Source: an uncultured Acidimicrobiales bacterium (GTDB lineage Bacteria > Actinomycetota > Acidimicrobiia > Acidimicrobiales > SZUA-35). Taken from it: 64,000 bases of DNA. The DNA is taken from the NCBI GenBank assembly GCA_938029215.1, contig CALHFG010000093.1, positions 1 to 64,000 of the forward strand, written 5' to 3'. The notes under the pieces are model-generated. The model had not been told where the DNA came from. It did no database searches and saw only the letters and a program-made list of their open reading frames with translations. This document shows, one piece after another, positions 28,906-37,766 of this stretch. Position 1 is the first letter of the stretch; the number at the start of each line of letters is the position of its first letter. Position numbers and translations under genes: made by a program.

Positions 28906-30306
28906 ATGAACAGACGCCGCACCATTGAAGTCCGGTTGTGCTTTGATCTTGTGGTGCCAACAGGTAGTGGGAGAGTTGCTGCCGTTGTTCTTTCAATGGT
29001 GGCGGCCGGCTGCTCGACTACCACCTCCGTTGACGCTCCGATCGTCGCCGGTGTGACCCAGTTGACCGATGCCGCTGCCCCTAGCTCCGCCGCACCAACA
29101 TCGATCGAAGTCCCCGAGACCTCAACCCAACCGATGCCGACGACCCAAGTCGTGCCGACGCCCACATCTACACCCACACCGCGGTCTGAACTCGACGCAG
29201 ATCTCGCGTGGATTTCAGCAAGTCTGGGATCGAATGTGCAGATTTCTGCTTCGGTACGCACGCTGGATGGTGCCGAGATATGGGCGCTGAACGCGCATTC
29301 GCGTCTGCATCCCGCCTCGAACCAGAAGCTCGTGGTGGCCGCCGGCGTTCTGGAACTGCTCGATTCCGAGCATCGCTTCACCACCGAAGTCTCGATCGAC
29401 GCTGATAGCCCTGGGTCTCTGTTTGTGCGGGCTGGAGGCGATCCGACGATGACCTCGGTGCGGCTCGCCGAGCTAGCGAATGAGGTGGCTGCTGCGACCT
29501 CGGGATCGTTTGATCGTTTGGTTGTGGATACCGGTCGGTGGCAGACCGCATACCGGGCGCCGGGGTGGCAGGACTGGCATATCCCCACCTACGTCGGTCC
29601 GTTGAGCGCGTTCATGCTGGACGACAACCGCTGGAACAAGTCGGAGGATTTCATCGCGGCGCCAGACTTGACAAACGCCAGCCGATTCGCCTCGCTGTTG
29701 CGATCCGCCGGTGTGGCCGGAGGCCTCGTTCCCGAACTGGGCTCGGCGCCGCAGTCGGGCACCGTTGTGGCTGCTTCCGCATCCCAACCGGTGGGACGCC
29801 TGGTGGTGTCGATGATGAGATCCAGCGACAACCAGACCGCTGACGCCCTGGTGAGAGAGCTTGATGCGGTGGGTGGCAGCGGGGCAACTACCTCCGGAGG
29901 CCTCAATCGGATCCGTTCCGCGCTGCGCTCGTCTGGCGTCACGCTCGACGGAATCGACGGCGATGGGTCCGGGTTGAGCAGGGCCAATCTTCGTTCCGCC
30001 TCTGAGTGGACGGGACTCCTGGCGACGGTGACCGACGAGCCCTGGTTTGACGACTTTCACACCGCGCTCCCGGTCGCCGGTCGGTCGGGCACGCTGTCGG
30101 CCCGATTGCAAGCTGTGCCGACCTTGGGGAACGTACGGGCCAAGACCGGCACGATCATCGGCGGTCGGTCGCTGTCGGGCTACCTCACCCTGGCGTCCGG
30201 CGAAGACGTGGCCTTCAGCATCGTGGTGAACGGCGATGGGAGTCATGACATGCTCGACGAGATCGATCGCTGGGTCGAGGCGCTCGCAGCCGGAACGCTC
30301 AGCTAG
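28906..30306 (+). CDS. D-alanyl-D-alanine carboxypeptidase/endopeptidase, peptidase S13 (DacB-like PBP)
   Basis: SxxK in HPASNQKLVVAAG, SxN in SSDNQTADALVREL, KTG in VRAKTGTIIGGRSLSGYL; lipoprotein-like N-terminus. Confidence 0.88.
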   Translation: MNRRRTIEVRLCFDLVVPTGSGRVAAVVLSMVAAGCSTTTSVDAPIVAGVTQLTDAAAPSSAAPTSIEVPETSTQPMPTTQVVPTPTSTPTPRSELDADLAWISASLGSNVQISASVRTLDGAEIWALNAHSRLHPASNQKLVVAAGVLELLDSEHRFTTEVSIDADSPGSLFVRAGGDPTMTSVRLAELANEVAAATSGSFDRLVVDTGRWQTAYRAPGWQDWHIPTYVGPLSAFMLDDNRWNKSEDFIAAPDLTNASRFASLLRSAGVAGGLVPELGSAPQSGTVVAASASQPVGRLVVSMMRSSDNQTADALVRELDAVGGSGATTSGGLNRIRSALRSSGVTLDGIDGDGSGLSRANLRSASEWTGLLATVTDEPWFDDFHTALPVAGRSGTLSARLQAVPTLGNVRAKTGTIIGGRSLSGYLTLASGEDVAFSIVVNGDGSHDMLDEIDRWVEALAAGTLS

Positions 30307-31790
30307 TGCACCCGCGAACTGGGCTCTTGGGACGCGAGTTCGGTGTGTTTGCGAAGGTTCCAAAGAGGGAAGACCGCCAAACACATCACCACGAATCCGA
30401 CGATTGCCACGGTGGCGAAGCCCTCCCGAACCGCATCGGCGATCTGTGGTCCAGCATCGATGTCTTCGCCGGCCAAAAGCTGCTGAACCGGCTCTACCGA
30501 TCCCAGGTTCTGGCCAACCACCAGGAGCAGGATGGCCCCGCCGCCTGCGGTACCTAAGGTAAATCCTTGGTTGCGCATGAACTGATGAGCCGCACCAGCT
30601 CGACCGATCTGGCGCGGTTCGGTGCAGTCTCGCAGCAATGACCACGCCGAGTTTGTGGCGAGGCCGATCCCGGCACCGCCAGCGAACAGTCCCGCGAAAA
30701 CCCCCGCCACCGGCCAGTCGAGCAGTCCGAACGTTGCGGTTGCTGCAGACCCAACAATCCCGGCGGCTAGTCCAACGGTCATGACGTCCACGCCGGTCAT
30801 CCGGGCCTGCAGAACGCTGGAAAGATTGGCGCCGCTGGTCCATCCCATGATGAAAAACAAGACCGCCCACGCGGCCGAGTCGGCCGACCACCCACGCCCA
30901 GCCGACACATACAACGTCACGTAGATGTTGGTTCCGAACGCAGCAGCGATCATCAGCGAAGGGGTGAGCCCGAGGCTTCGGTAGGGGTGTCCGGCGACAT
31001 GCTCGAGGCGAAGGACCGGCCGTTCCACTCGTCGGGCCCGAACCACAAAGAGTCCAACCGCCAAGGCAGTGATCCCCAGAAGCGGGATGGACCGGACACC
31101 GAGCTCGTCGACGGCGGCGATCGTGCAGAAGGTGACGACACCCGCCAGGGCTGCGCCAATCCAGTCGATCGACGGCGCTTCGGCACCGGGTTGACGCTCG
31201 GGGAAGGTGTCCCGGCCAGCCACTAGGCAGGTGAGGCCGAGCGGAAGGTTCACGAAGAAGATCCATCGCCACGACGCAACATTGAGCAGGAGTGCGGCCA
31301 GTGCAGGAGCAGTGGCACCCATCAAACCCCAGATGGTCGAGTTGGCTGCAAAGGCTCGTGGCGTGAGCGATGTGGGATAGGCCAGGCTGACGGCGGCGAT
31401 ACTGCTCGCGAAGAGCCCACCCGACGCAGCTCCCTGTATTAGGCGGAGGACGATCAGCACAAAGATGTTGCTAGCCAAGCCCGCCCCGAAGCCAGTGACG
31501 GTGAAAAGGATGGTGGCCGCGACGAAGACCCGGCGGGACCCGACGGCATCGACCAGGGGCCCGGCGATAATCGTGCTCAGACCCGACGCAAAGAGGTACG
31601 AGGTCACGATCCAGGGGAGAAGATCGATTCGACCAAGGTCTGCAGCCAACTGGGGGAGTGCCGCCGCGACCGCAGTCCCCTCGAAGGCGACAACGGCGAC
31701 GCCCATGTAGATCGCCACCGAAATCTTGCGGTACTGCGGCGACAACAGACCGGGTTCGGATGGCACCCGACCACGGTATCGACGCGACAA
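30303..31790 (-). CDS. MFS transporter (DHA2-like drug:H+ antiporter type)
   Basis: Multiple TM helices, FEGTAVAAALPQLAADLG...WIVTSYLFASGLSTIIAGPLVDAVGSRRVF; true start probably internal. Confidence 0.88.
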   Translation of the reverse strand: MSRRYRGRVPSEPGLLSPQYRKISVAIYMGVAVVAFEGTAVAAALPQLAADLGRIDLLPWIVTSYLFASGLSTIIAGPLVDAVGSRRVFVAATILFTVTGFGAGLASNIFVLIVLRLIQGAASGGLFASSIAAVSLAYPTSLTPRAFAANSTIWGLMGATAPALAALLLNVASWRWIFFVNLPLGLTCLVAGRDTFPERQPGAEAPSIDWIGAALAGVVTFCTIAAVDELGVRSIPLLGITALAVGLFVVRARRVERPVLRLEHVAGHPYRSLGLTPSLMIAAAFGTNIYVTLYVSAGRGWSADSAAWAVLFFIMGWTSGANLSSVLQARMTGVDVMTVGLAAGIVGSAATATFGLLDWPVAGVFAGLFAGGAGIGLATNSAWSLLRDCTEPRQIGRAGAAHQFMRNQGFTLGTAGGGAILLLVVGQNLGSVEPVQQLLAGEDIDAGPQIADAVREGFATVAIVGFVVMCLAVFPLWNLRKHTELASQEPSSRVH

Positions 31791-31825
31791 AGGGGCTCCC
31801 TTCGGTAGTGAAGGAAACCCCTTTG
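31788..31825 (-). terminator. Hairpin terminator of the ArsR/AHSA1 operon
   Basis: CAAAGGGG...CCCCTTTG stem, located just after the stop of the minus-strand gene ending at 31838. Confidence 0.6.
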
Positions 31826-31837
31826 ACGTTGGTGTGC

Positions 31838-32314
31838 TTAGCCTGCCAGTTTGGCTTCGAGCTTGTCGATGGCCATCTTCCAGCCGCCGGCCCCGGGGGA
31901 GTCCTCGGGAACACCGACGTGGGTCATGACCATCTTGGTTCCGCCGTCAGCCGCACTGAGTTCGACAACGACCTGGGTCTCCATCGGAGTTCCCGCGGGC
32001 ATCCCCATGGACTCCGGTGTGAGTGGTGTGCCGTCGGCATCGCACAGCGCATCGGTATACACCAGCCGTGACGTTGGCTCGACCTCGGTGAACGTGCCGG
32101 TGAACCACATCTCCATCGGCCCGTTGGGGGTTTCCATCGCCATGCAGATCAACCGTTTGCCGCCGACCTGAACGTCCATGTCTGCCGTGGGAATGCTGGC
32201 ACCCATGGGGCCGTACCACGAGCCGAAGTGCTCGCCTTCGGTCCACATCTGCCACACCAGTTCGATAGGTGCGTCGAAGGTTCGTTCGATCACTGTTTGC
32301 GGGATTTCACTCAT
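31838..32314 (-). CDS. SRPBCC / AHSA1 family protein
   Basis: VIERTFDAPIELVWQMWTEGEHFGSWYGP...WKMAIDKLEAKL; ATGA overlap with upstream arsR-like gene. Confidence 0.9.
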   Translation of the reverse strand: MSEIPQTVIERTFDAPIELVWQMWTEGEHFGSWYGPMGASIPTADMDVQVGGKRLICMAMETPNGPMEMWFTGTFTEVEPTSRLVYTDALCDADGTPLTPESMGMPAGTPMETQVVVELSAADGGTKMVMTHVGVPEDSPGAGGWKMAIDKLEAKLAG

Positions 32315-32667
32315 GGTTGAGTCTCTTTCTGCTTGCCTTGTAGTTGTTCTAGATAGGTGTCGAGGCGGTCGAAGCTGGCTTCCCAGACCGCACGATATTG
32401 CTCGGCCCAGTCCGAGACTTCTTGGAGCGGTGCAGCGTCGATGCGGCACGGCCGGTATTGAGCTCGCTGGGTCTGGGTAATGAGTCCGGCCCGCTCCAGC
32501 ACCTTGATGTGCTTGGATATCGCCGGTAGCGACATGTCGAAGGGCTCGGCGAGTTCGTTGACACTGGCTTCACCATCGACGAGGCGACCAAGAATCGCCC
32601 GCCGAGTTGAGTTTGCGAGTGCGGCAAACGTTGCGTCGAGACGGTCATCGATCGTTGCGGTTGTCAT
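32311..32667 (-). CDS. ArsR-family HTH transcriptional regulator
   Basis: FAALANSTRRAILGRLVDGEASVNELAEPFDMSLPAISKHIKVLERAGLI. Confidence 0.93.
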   Translation of the reverse strand: MTTATIDDRLDATFAALANSTRRAILGRLVDGEASVNELAEPFDMSLPAISKHIKVLERAGLITQTQRAQYRPCRIDAAPLQEVSDWAEQYRAVWEASFDRLDTYLEQLQGKQKETQP

Positions 32668-32844
32668 GCGTGGCCTCGCTTTCTCGAAGTTGCCGATTCT
32701 CGATCGATCATGATTAACCTTTGGGTTAATTAACTGATCAGTAAACTATGGCTACCCGAGGCCCGTGTCAAGCCCAAAACGAGAACTGGTGCCCGGCCCA
32801 CCGGTTCGGGTGGTCGGACACCAGTAGTTGGACCGGTGCGTTGG

Positions 32845-33405
32845 TCAGCAGGCTCGGCCGGCCATCCCCGCCATCTTGGTGACGATGTCAGCATCGTCTG
32901 CGGTAGCGACTTCGGCATCGAAGATTCCAGGGCGACGAGCTCCATCGCCAAATGCCTTGATGCCGTGGTAGGCACCAGCAGCAAGATCAGACGGAACAAC
33001 CGGCGTCTGATTGAGGGCGGTCGCAAGGTCCCAGGTGTGGACGGTGACATCCATGGTCATGATCTGCAGTGAGTTGTCGAGTGGTTGTTCTCCACCGAAA
33101 CCCTGAACGATCGTTTGGAGCGCGCCCGGCTGATCAAGAGCGGCCAGCACTGCATCTCTCGCCTCGGCCCACGACTCCTGTGGGTTGGCACCCGCAACCT
33201 CGGCCTCTGCCATCTCTGCGGGTCCATCGGCGCCGGCGGCCTGGCTACGGACGCGTTTCAGGCCAAAGATCGTGTGTCCCAAGACCTCGCGGGCACTCCA
33301 AGCCTCGCACGGAGACTGGGCGTCCCAGTCGCTATCGGAGGCCCGATTGACCACGGCATCCATCGCATAGATCGCCTTTGTGTAGTTTCGAAGATTGTCG
33401 CTCAT
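32845..33405 (-). CDS. TIGR03086-like / DinB-like metal-binding protein (mycothiol-dependent maleylpyruvate isomerase fold)
   Basis: VVNRASDSDWDAQSPCEAWSAREVLGHTIFGLKRV...MTMDVTVHTWDLATALNQ. Confidence 0.85.
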   Translation of the reverse strand: MSDNLRNYTKAIYAMDAVVNRASDSDWDAQSPCEAWSAREVLGHTIFGLKRVRSQAAGADGPAEMAEAEVAGANPQESWAEARDAVLAALDQPGALQTIVQGFGGEQPLDNSLQIMTMDVTVHTWDLATALNQTPVVPSDLAAGAYHGIKAFGDGARRPGIFDAEVATADDADIVTKMAGMAGRAC

Positions 33406-33476
33406 GGCGTCAGTACATCAGCGAGTGGAAGCTCTGGCAACGGGGAGTCTCTTCTTGGGCTTGCGGGTAGTTTCGA

Positions 33477-34598
33477 GTGATGGCTGTTCGGGTGGGTGTT
33501 TTTGGGACGAGTTGGTGGGCGGACACGATGTATCTGCCGCCGCTGACCAACCATCCGGATGCCCAGGTTGTTGCGGTGTGTGGACGTCGAGCGGAGCCCG
33601 CCGAAGAGTTTGCGTCCCAGTGGGACATCCCACATTGGTTCACCGACCCAGAAACGATGTTGCAGGAGGTCGAACTGGACGCCGTGGTTATCGCTACCGC
33701 GAACGACAGCCACCACCCGCTCGCACTATTGGCCCTGCAGCACGGATTGCACGTCTTGTGCGAAAAGCCGCTGGCACTCGATGCAACTCAAGGGGCCGAA
33801 ATGGTCCAAGCCGCGGCGGCGTCGAATGCGATCACATTGGTGCCGTTCACCTATCACTACATGCCGGTTAACCAGTGGGTTCAACGGCTGGTGGCGGAGG
33901 GCTACGTGGGCAGGCCGCTGCACGCGAACCTGCGGTACTACACCGGCTTTGGATTCGACGACAGCTACTCGTGGCGATTCGATCGAGAGATCGCGGGTTC
34001 GGGAATCATTGGTGACATCGGGTCCCACTTCATCCACCTCGCGCGCTTTTTGCTAGGAGAGGAAGAAACATCAATCTCGTGCATGGCGTCCACCTTCACC
34101 GAACGCCCGGCCCGCCCCAACGGCACCGAGTATGAGCGCCTGGAAGACAGCGCGGCCATGAACATCCGGTACCGATCTGGGGCGTATGGAATCATCCAGG
34201 TTAGTTCAGTCTGCTGGGAGGGAACCCCGTTTGGGCAGACCCACCATCTTGAGATACACGGAGATGCTGGGACAATCTATGCCACCTGCGACTGGGACAC
34301 GGTCCAAGAGGTTCGCGGTGTGAAGCGTGGCGAGGACGGGGGACCGCACGCTCTCCCGATCCCTGATGACATCTGGAATGGCGTGCGCCGCGACACTGTC
34401 CACAACACCTATCGGGACCTGTTCCGCAACACCGATGTCATGACCCGCGGCTGGGTGACCGCGATTTCTGAGGGTCGACCAATCTCGCCCGACTTTGCCG
34501 AAGGGCAGTCGATCCAGCGGGTCCTTGACGCCGCAGTCGAGAGCGCCGCCACGGGAGGGTGTCCTATCTCGTTGGCTCAACCCGAGGAGCAGAGTTAA
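33477..34598 (+). CDS. Gfo/Idh/MocA family NAD(P)-dependent oxidoreductase
   Basis: RVGVFGTSWWADTMYLPPLTNHPDAQVVAVCGR...HVLCEKPLALD (CEKP). Confidence 0.92.
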   Translation: MMAVRVGVFGTSWWADTMYLPPLTNHPDAQVVAVCGRRAEPAEEFASQWDIPHWFTDPETMLQEVELDAVVIATANDSHHPLALLALQHGLHVLCEKPLALDATQGAEMVQAAAASNAITLVPFTYHYMPVNQWVQRLVAEGYVGRPLHANLRYYTGFGFDDSYSWRFDREIAGSGIIGDIGSHFIHLARFLLGEEETSISCMASTFTERPARPNGTEYERLEDSAAMNIRYRSGAYGIIQVSSVCWEGTPFGQTHHLEIHGDAGTIYATCDWDTVQEVRGVKRGEDGGPHALPIPDDIWNGVRRDTVHNTYRDLFRNTDVMTRGWVTAISEGRPISPDFAEGQSIQRVLDAAVESAATGGCPISLAQPEEQS

Positions 34599-35029
34599 GG
34601 AGACTCGAGCAGCTCCTTCAGCCGTTGATAGTCGGCCTTCACCGACCGCCGGACCAGAAGCTTCGTCAACGGGTTGAAAAGTTTCATCAGGCCACCCGGC
34701 TCTCCGGCCACAATGGCCCTCACGACACAGCTTTCGTTCGTCGTTGGCGTGACGGCGCGCGTTATGTCCAACGGGAAGGTGCTCTTGGTGGAGATGATGC
34801 GAATGTGGCGCCCCGGTTCGAACTCGGTGACCCGGAAACTACTCAAGATCTCCTTGCCGCCGAATCCTGCGACCTGGTCGTAGGTGGACCCCACCGCAAT
34901 CGGCGGAGCGCTTGTCCACACACACGATTGCATCCCCTTCTGCCACGTGGTGTTCAGGCTCATGTCGCTGACTACCTCAAACACTTCGCTTGCTGGCCGG
35001 TCAATCGCAATATCGGTCTGGAGGCGCAC
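34595..35029 (-). CDS. SRPBCC (polyketide cyclase/START-like) protein
   Basis: IAIDRPASEVFEVVSDMSLNTTWQKGMQS... pattern. Confidence 0.8.
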   Translation of the reverse strand: MRLQTDIAIDRPASEVFEVVSDMSLNTTWQKGMQSCVWTSAPPIAVGSTYDQVAGFGGKEILSSFRVTEFEPGRHIRIISTKSTFPLDITRAVTPTTNESCVVRAIVAGEPGGLMKLFNPLTKLLVRRSVKADYQRLKELLESP

Positions 35030-35121
35030 GTGCGCAGACTAACAGCGACGCTGTCGAGCGTCAGTGGCCGATCCGTTTGGCCCATTCAAGGTTTTTCCTC
35101 AATAGGCCGAACGATCTACCA

Positions 35122-36336
35122 ATGTTTACTTCTGCCGCTCGCCTCTCCGCCCCTCTTGCTGCCCTTCTGATGGTAGGCACGGCCGTTCTCGGTTTCGGCT
35201 CTGCGGCTTCGGCCGCTGAGGCCGATTCGATTCAGGCTGTCTATGTCGTCGCCAGTGATGTCACGCCGGTTGCCAACCGCCAAAGTGCTATCGCCGCCAA
35301 TATCGAAACGGTGAACCAGTGGTTCGCGGAACAAACGGGCGGTCGGACCCCAATCTTCAATCGAGACGGAGCCGGTTCGATTTCGGTGCCCATCGTGACA
35401 TTGGCCGAATCAAAGGCCACGATCGCCGGTTCCTTGGACGGTGACGCAACATTCGAAGCCCAAATCGAAGCCGCCGTCGCTGGCGCAAGCGACAGTCGAT
35501 TGTTCATCGTCTACGAAGGGACCGAGTCCAGCGGAGCTTGTGGCTATGCCGGCCGTCTGTTGGTGATCCCAACCGAGAACTGCAACATATTCCCAAACGC
35601 ATCGGCGAGGTTTCCCTACGGCATCACCTACTTGATGGCCCATGAGCTGACGCACATGCTCGGTGCGGTTCCGTCGTGTGCTCCGAACTACCTCCCCGGC
35701 GGTCACCTCACCGGTGATCCTCGAGACATTCTCTATCAGCCCACTGCAACGACGCCGGGACGCGACTGGCAGAACCTCATGCTCGATCCCGGCAATGACG
35801 ACTACTTCAACCACGGCCGCAGCGACTGTCGCGACATTGCCGATAGCCCACTGCTGTCCGCCGCACCCGATACCGAACCACCAGTCACCGACCCGTCGGG
35901 CTTCAACGGAGCGATGTCGACGGCGACAACCATCGAGGAACTACGGGCGTCGACCACCTACAAGCCCGCCGAGCACGGCGACATCCTTCGGCTCTATCGA
36001 GCGGTGTTTAACCGAGAGCCTGATGTTGCGGGAGCGAAGTACTGGATCGACGAGATCGCCGAGGGCCGGAACGTGGGCTTTGAAGAAATCGTGACCTACA
36101 TCGCTACGCCGGATCAGCCTGAGTTCGCGGCCGCCTACGCCGACGTCGCAACGAATTCCCAGTTCCTTACCCGGGTCTATGACAACATGCTCGGCCGGGT
36201 GCCGGACGTCGACGGGTTCAACTATTGGCTCGGGCTCATGGACAATAGCGGCCTTACCCGACCTGAAGCTGTGCGCTGGGTCTCGGAGAGTCAGGAATTC
36301 GAGAACCTCTACCCGTACGAAGCGCTGGTCCGGTAG
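35122..36336 (+). CDS. Secreted protein: metalloprotease-like region (MAHELTHMLGAV) plus C-terminal DUF4214 domain
   Basis: Signal peptide; HELTH motif; DUF4214 motifs (LRLYRAVFNREPDVAGAKYWIDEI, VYDNMLGRVPDVDGFNYWLGLMD). Confidence 0.75.
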   Translation: MFTSAARLSAPLAALLMVGTAVLGFGSAASAAEADSIQAVYVVASDVTPVANRQSAIAANIETVNQWFAEQTGGRTPIFNRDGAGSISVPIVTLAESKATIAGSLDGDATFEAQIEAAVAGASDSRLFIVYEGTESSGACGYAGRLLVIPTENCNIFPNASARFPYGITYLMAHELTHMLGAVPSCAPNYLPGGHLTGDPRDILYQPTATTPGRDWQNLMLDPGNDDYFNHGRSDCRDIADSPLLSAAPDTEPPVTDPSGFNGAMSTATTIEELRASTTYKPAEHGDILRLYRAVFNREPDVAGAKYWIDEIAEGRNVGFEEIVTYIATPDQPEFAAAYADVATNSQFLTRVYDNMLGRVPDVDGFNYWLGLMDNSGLTRPEAVRWVSESQEFENLYPYEALVR

Positions 36337-36366
36337 GGCTACAACCTGGTCCGGTAGGGCTACAAC
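36325..36366. repeat. Perfect 21-bp tandem duplication (ctggtccggtagggctacaac x2) spanning the stop codon of the DUF4214 gene
   Basis: Two adjacent identical copies, in frame, each containing TAG. Confidence 0.92.
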
Positions 36367-36445
36367 AACGTGGTGAAGCTGATGCGGTTGTTGGCCGCCC
36401 TGGCGTCGATGGCTTCCTGGCTCGAACCCTTGTCTTCGGGGAACG

Positions 36446-37210
36446 CTAACTGGCTCTGGCCGAGGCCGGATCGCAGCTCTGGGTTTCAAACGCCAACAGC
36501 AGTGACTCCGCCTCCTCGTCGAGTGGCTCAAAAATCCCATTGGGCGAGAGTATGAACAACAAGTCCAGACGACCGGCCACGATATGGCCGACCGCGATAT
36601 CCGAGCCTGTCAGTTCTGAGGTGGTCGGCCCGGCGAACACGAGAAACCTTCCGGGCAGCTGGGGCGACTCGTCGGCAAGCTGACAGGTCTGCTGGACCCG
36701 CACTTCAAACAGCGAAGCGAACGGATAGGAGTTGATGAACTCAGCGCTGTTCGTCACGAAGAACACGGTCTCGTGGCGAGGTAAACGAACGTTCTCGGGA
36801 TTGTTGCCGTGAAGGTTTGTGCCATCGACGAGATCCAACCAATAGTCACGACCGGCTTGGTCATAATTCCGGCCGAGAACATTGCTGTACATCTCGGTCA
36901 CGAACTCTTCATTGGTCTTGTCTGCGTAGGTGTTGGCCCACTCTTGAGATTCGGCCATGAATCCGGCAATCGCAAAGACCGAGAATCCTCGGTTGTTGAT
37001 GTCTATCCAGTACTTTGCTCCGTCGAGGTCGGGAGCGCGGCCAAAGATTGCTTGATACAAGCGCAGGATCTGAGCGTGAGATTTCTGGTCGTAGTCGAAC
37101 TGGTCGAGAAGATCTTCGATCGACGTTGCATCCTCGACAGCGGCGCCCGCCGGGGCGACAGCACTCAGCAGGAGAAAAACCGTAACCAACGCCGCTATCG
37201 ATCTCCGCAT
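36446..37210 (-). CDS. Secreted DUF4214-domain protein
   Basis: Signal peptide (ALVTVFLLLSAVAPAGAA) and DUF4214 motifs (ILRLYQAIFGRAPDLDGAKYWIDI, MYSNVLGRNYDQAGRDYWLDLVDG). Confidence 0.78.
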   Translation of the reverse strand: MRRSIAALVTVFLLLSAVAPAGAAVEDATSIEDLLDQFDYDQKSHAQILRLYQAIFGRAPDLDGAKYWIDINNRGFSVFAIAGFMAESQEWANTYADKTNEEFVTEMYSNVLGRNYDQAGRDYWLDLVDGTNLHGNNPENVRLPRHETVFFVTNSAEFINSYPFASLFEVRVQQTCQLADESPQLPGRFLVFAGPTTSELTGSDIAVGHIVAGRLDLLFILSPNGIFEPLDEEAESLLLAFETQSCDPASARAS

Positions 37211-37270
37211 ACGGGAATAGTACGAACTGCACCGGTCTCGGCCAAATTAAGATTCTCTGCAAAACGCAAA

Positions 37271-37297
37271 GAACCGCCGGCAAAGCCGACGGTTCCT
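37271..37297 (-). terminator. Intrinsic terminator-like hairpin downstream of the cold-shock gene
   Basis: On minus strand GGAACCGTCGGC-TTT-GCCGGCGGTTC followed by TTTGCGTTTTGC. Confidence 0.65.
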
Positions 37298-37317
37298 TAC
37301 CTATTCGAATTCGGTGA

Positions 37318-37515
37318 TCAGACGACGCGAACGTTCTGAGCCTCGTCACCCTTACGGCCGGGGGCGACGTCGAACTCTACGGTCTGACCTTCGTCAAGTG
37401 ACTTGTAGCCGTCACCCGCAATGTTGGAGTAGTGAACGAAGATGTCGTCCTCTCCGTCACGTGAGATGAAGCCGAAACCTTTTTCGACGTTGAAGAACTT
37501 AACTTTTCCTTGCAT
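37318..37515 (-). CDS. Cold-shock protein (CspA family)
   Basis: [32 protein letters not shown]. Confidence 0.97.
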   Translation of the reverse strand: MQGKVKFFNVEKGFGFISRDGEDDIFVHYSNIAGDGYKSLDEGQTVEFDVAPGRKGDEAQNVRVV

Positions 37516-37766
37516 ATCTGTCTTTCGATTTGAGCAAACCTGATGTCGCTCCTACATCTACCCTAGGTCGCTCAGGCCCCAAACCTCCAATTGTTTGACA
37601 GAGGATCCTGAGACTGACCCGAATTTGCCGGCCTGACCAGCAAATCCGCAGGTCAACGGCGAATGGTCCCAGATCGTCCCGAAGGTCCACTTTTGGCCCG
37701 TCGGTGTTCACTAGGGTCTGTTGCGAAATCATTACGGCGAACATCCCTAAGGCGCGACAGATTCCA

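Noticed and set aside
29473-31272. 599-aa minus-strand ORF overlapping the PBP and MFS genes
   Set aside because: Arg/Pro/Gly-rich shadow ORF, antisense to the S13 PBP and out of frame with the MFS gene; typical high-GC artefact.
37720-37745. gggtctgttgcgaaatcattac resembling an IS terminal inverted repeat
   Set aside because: No partner inverted repeat, target-site duplication or transposase nearby.
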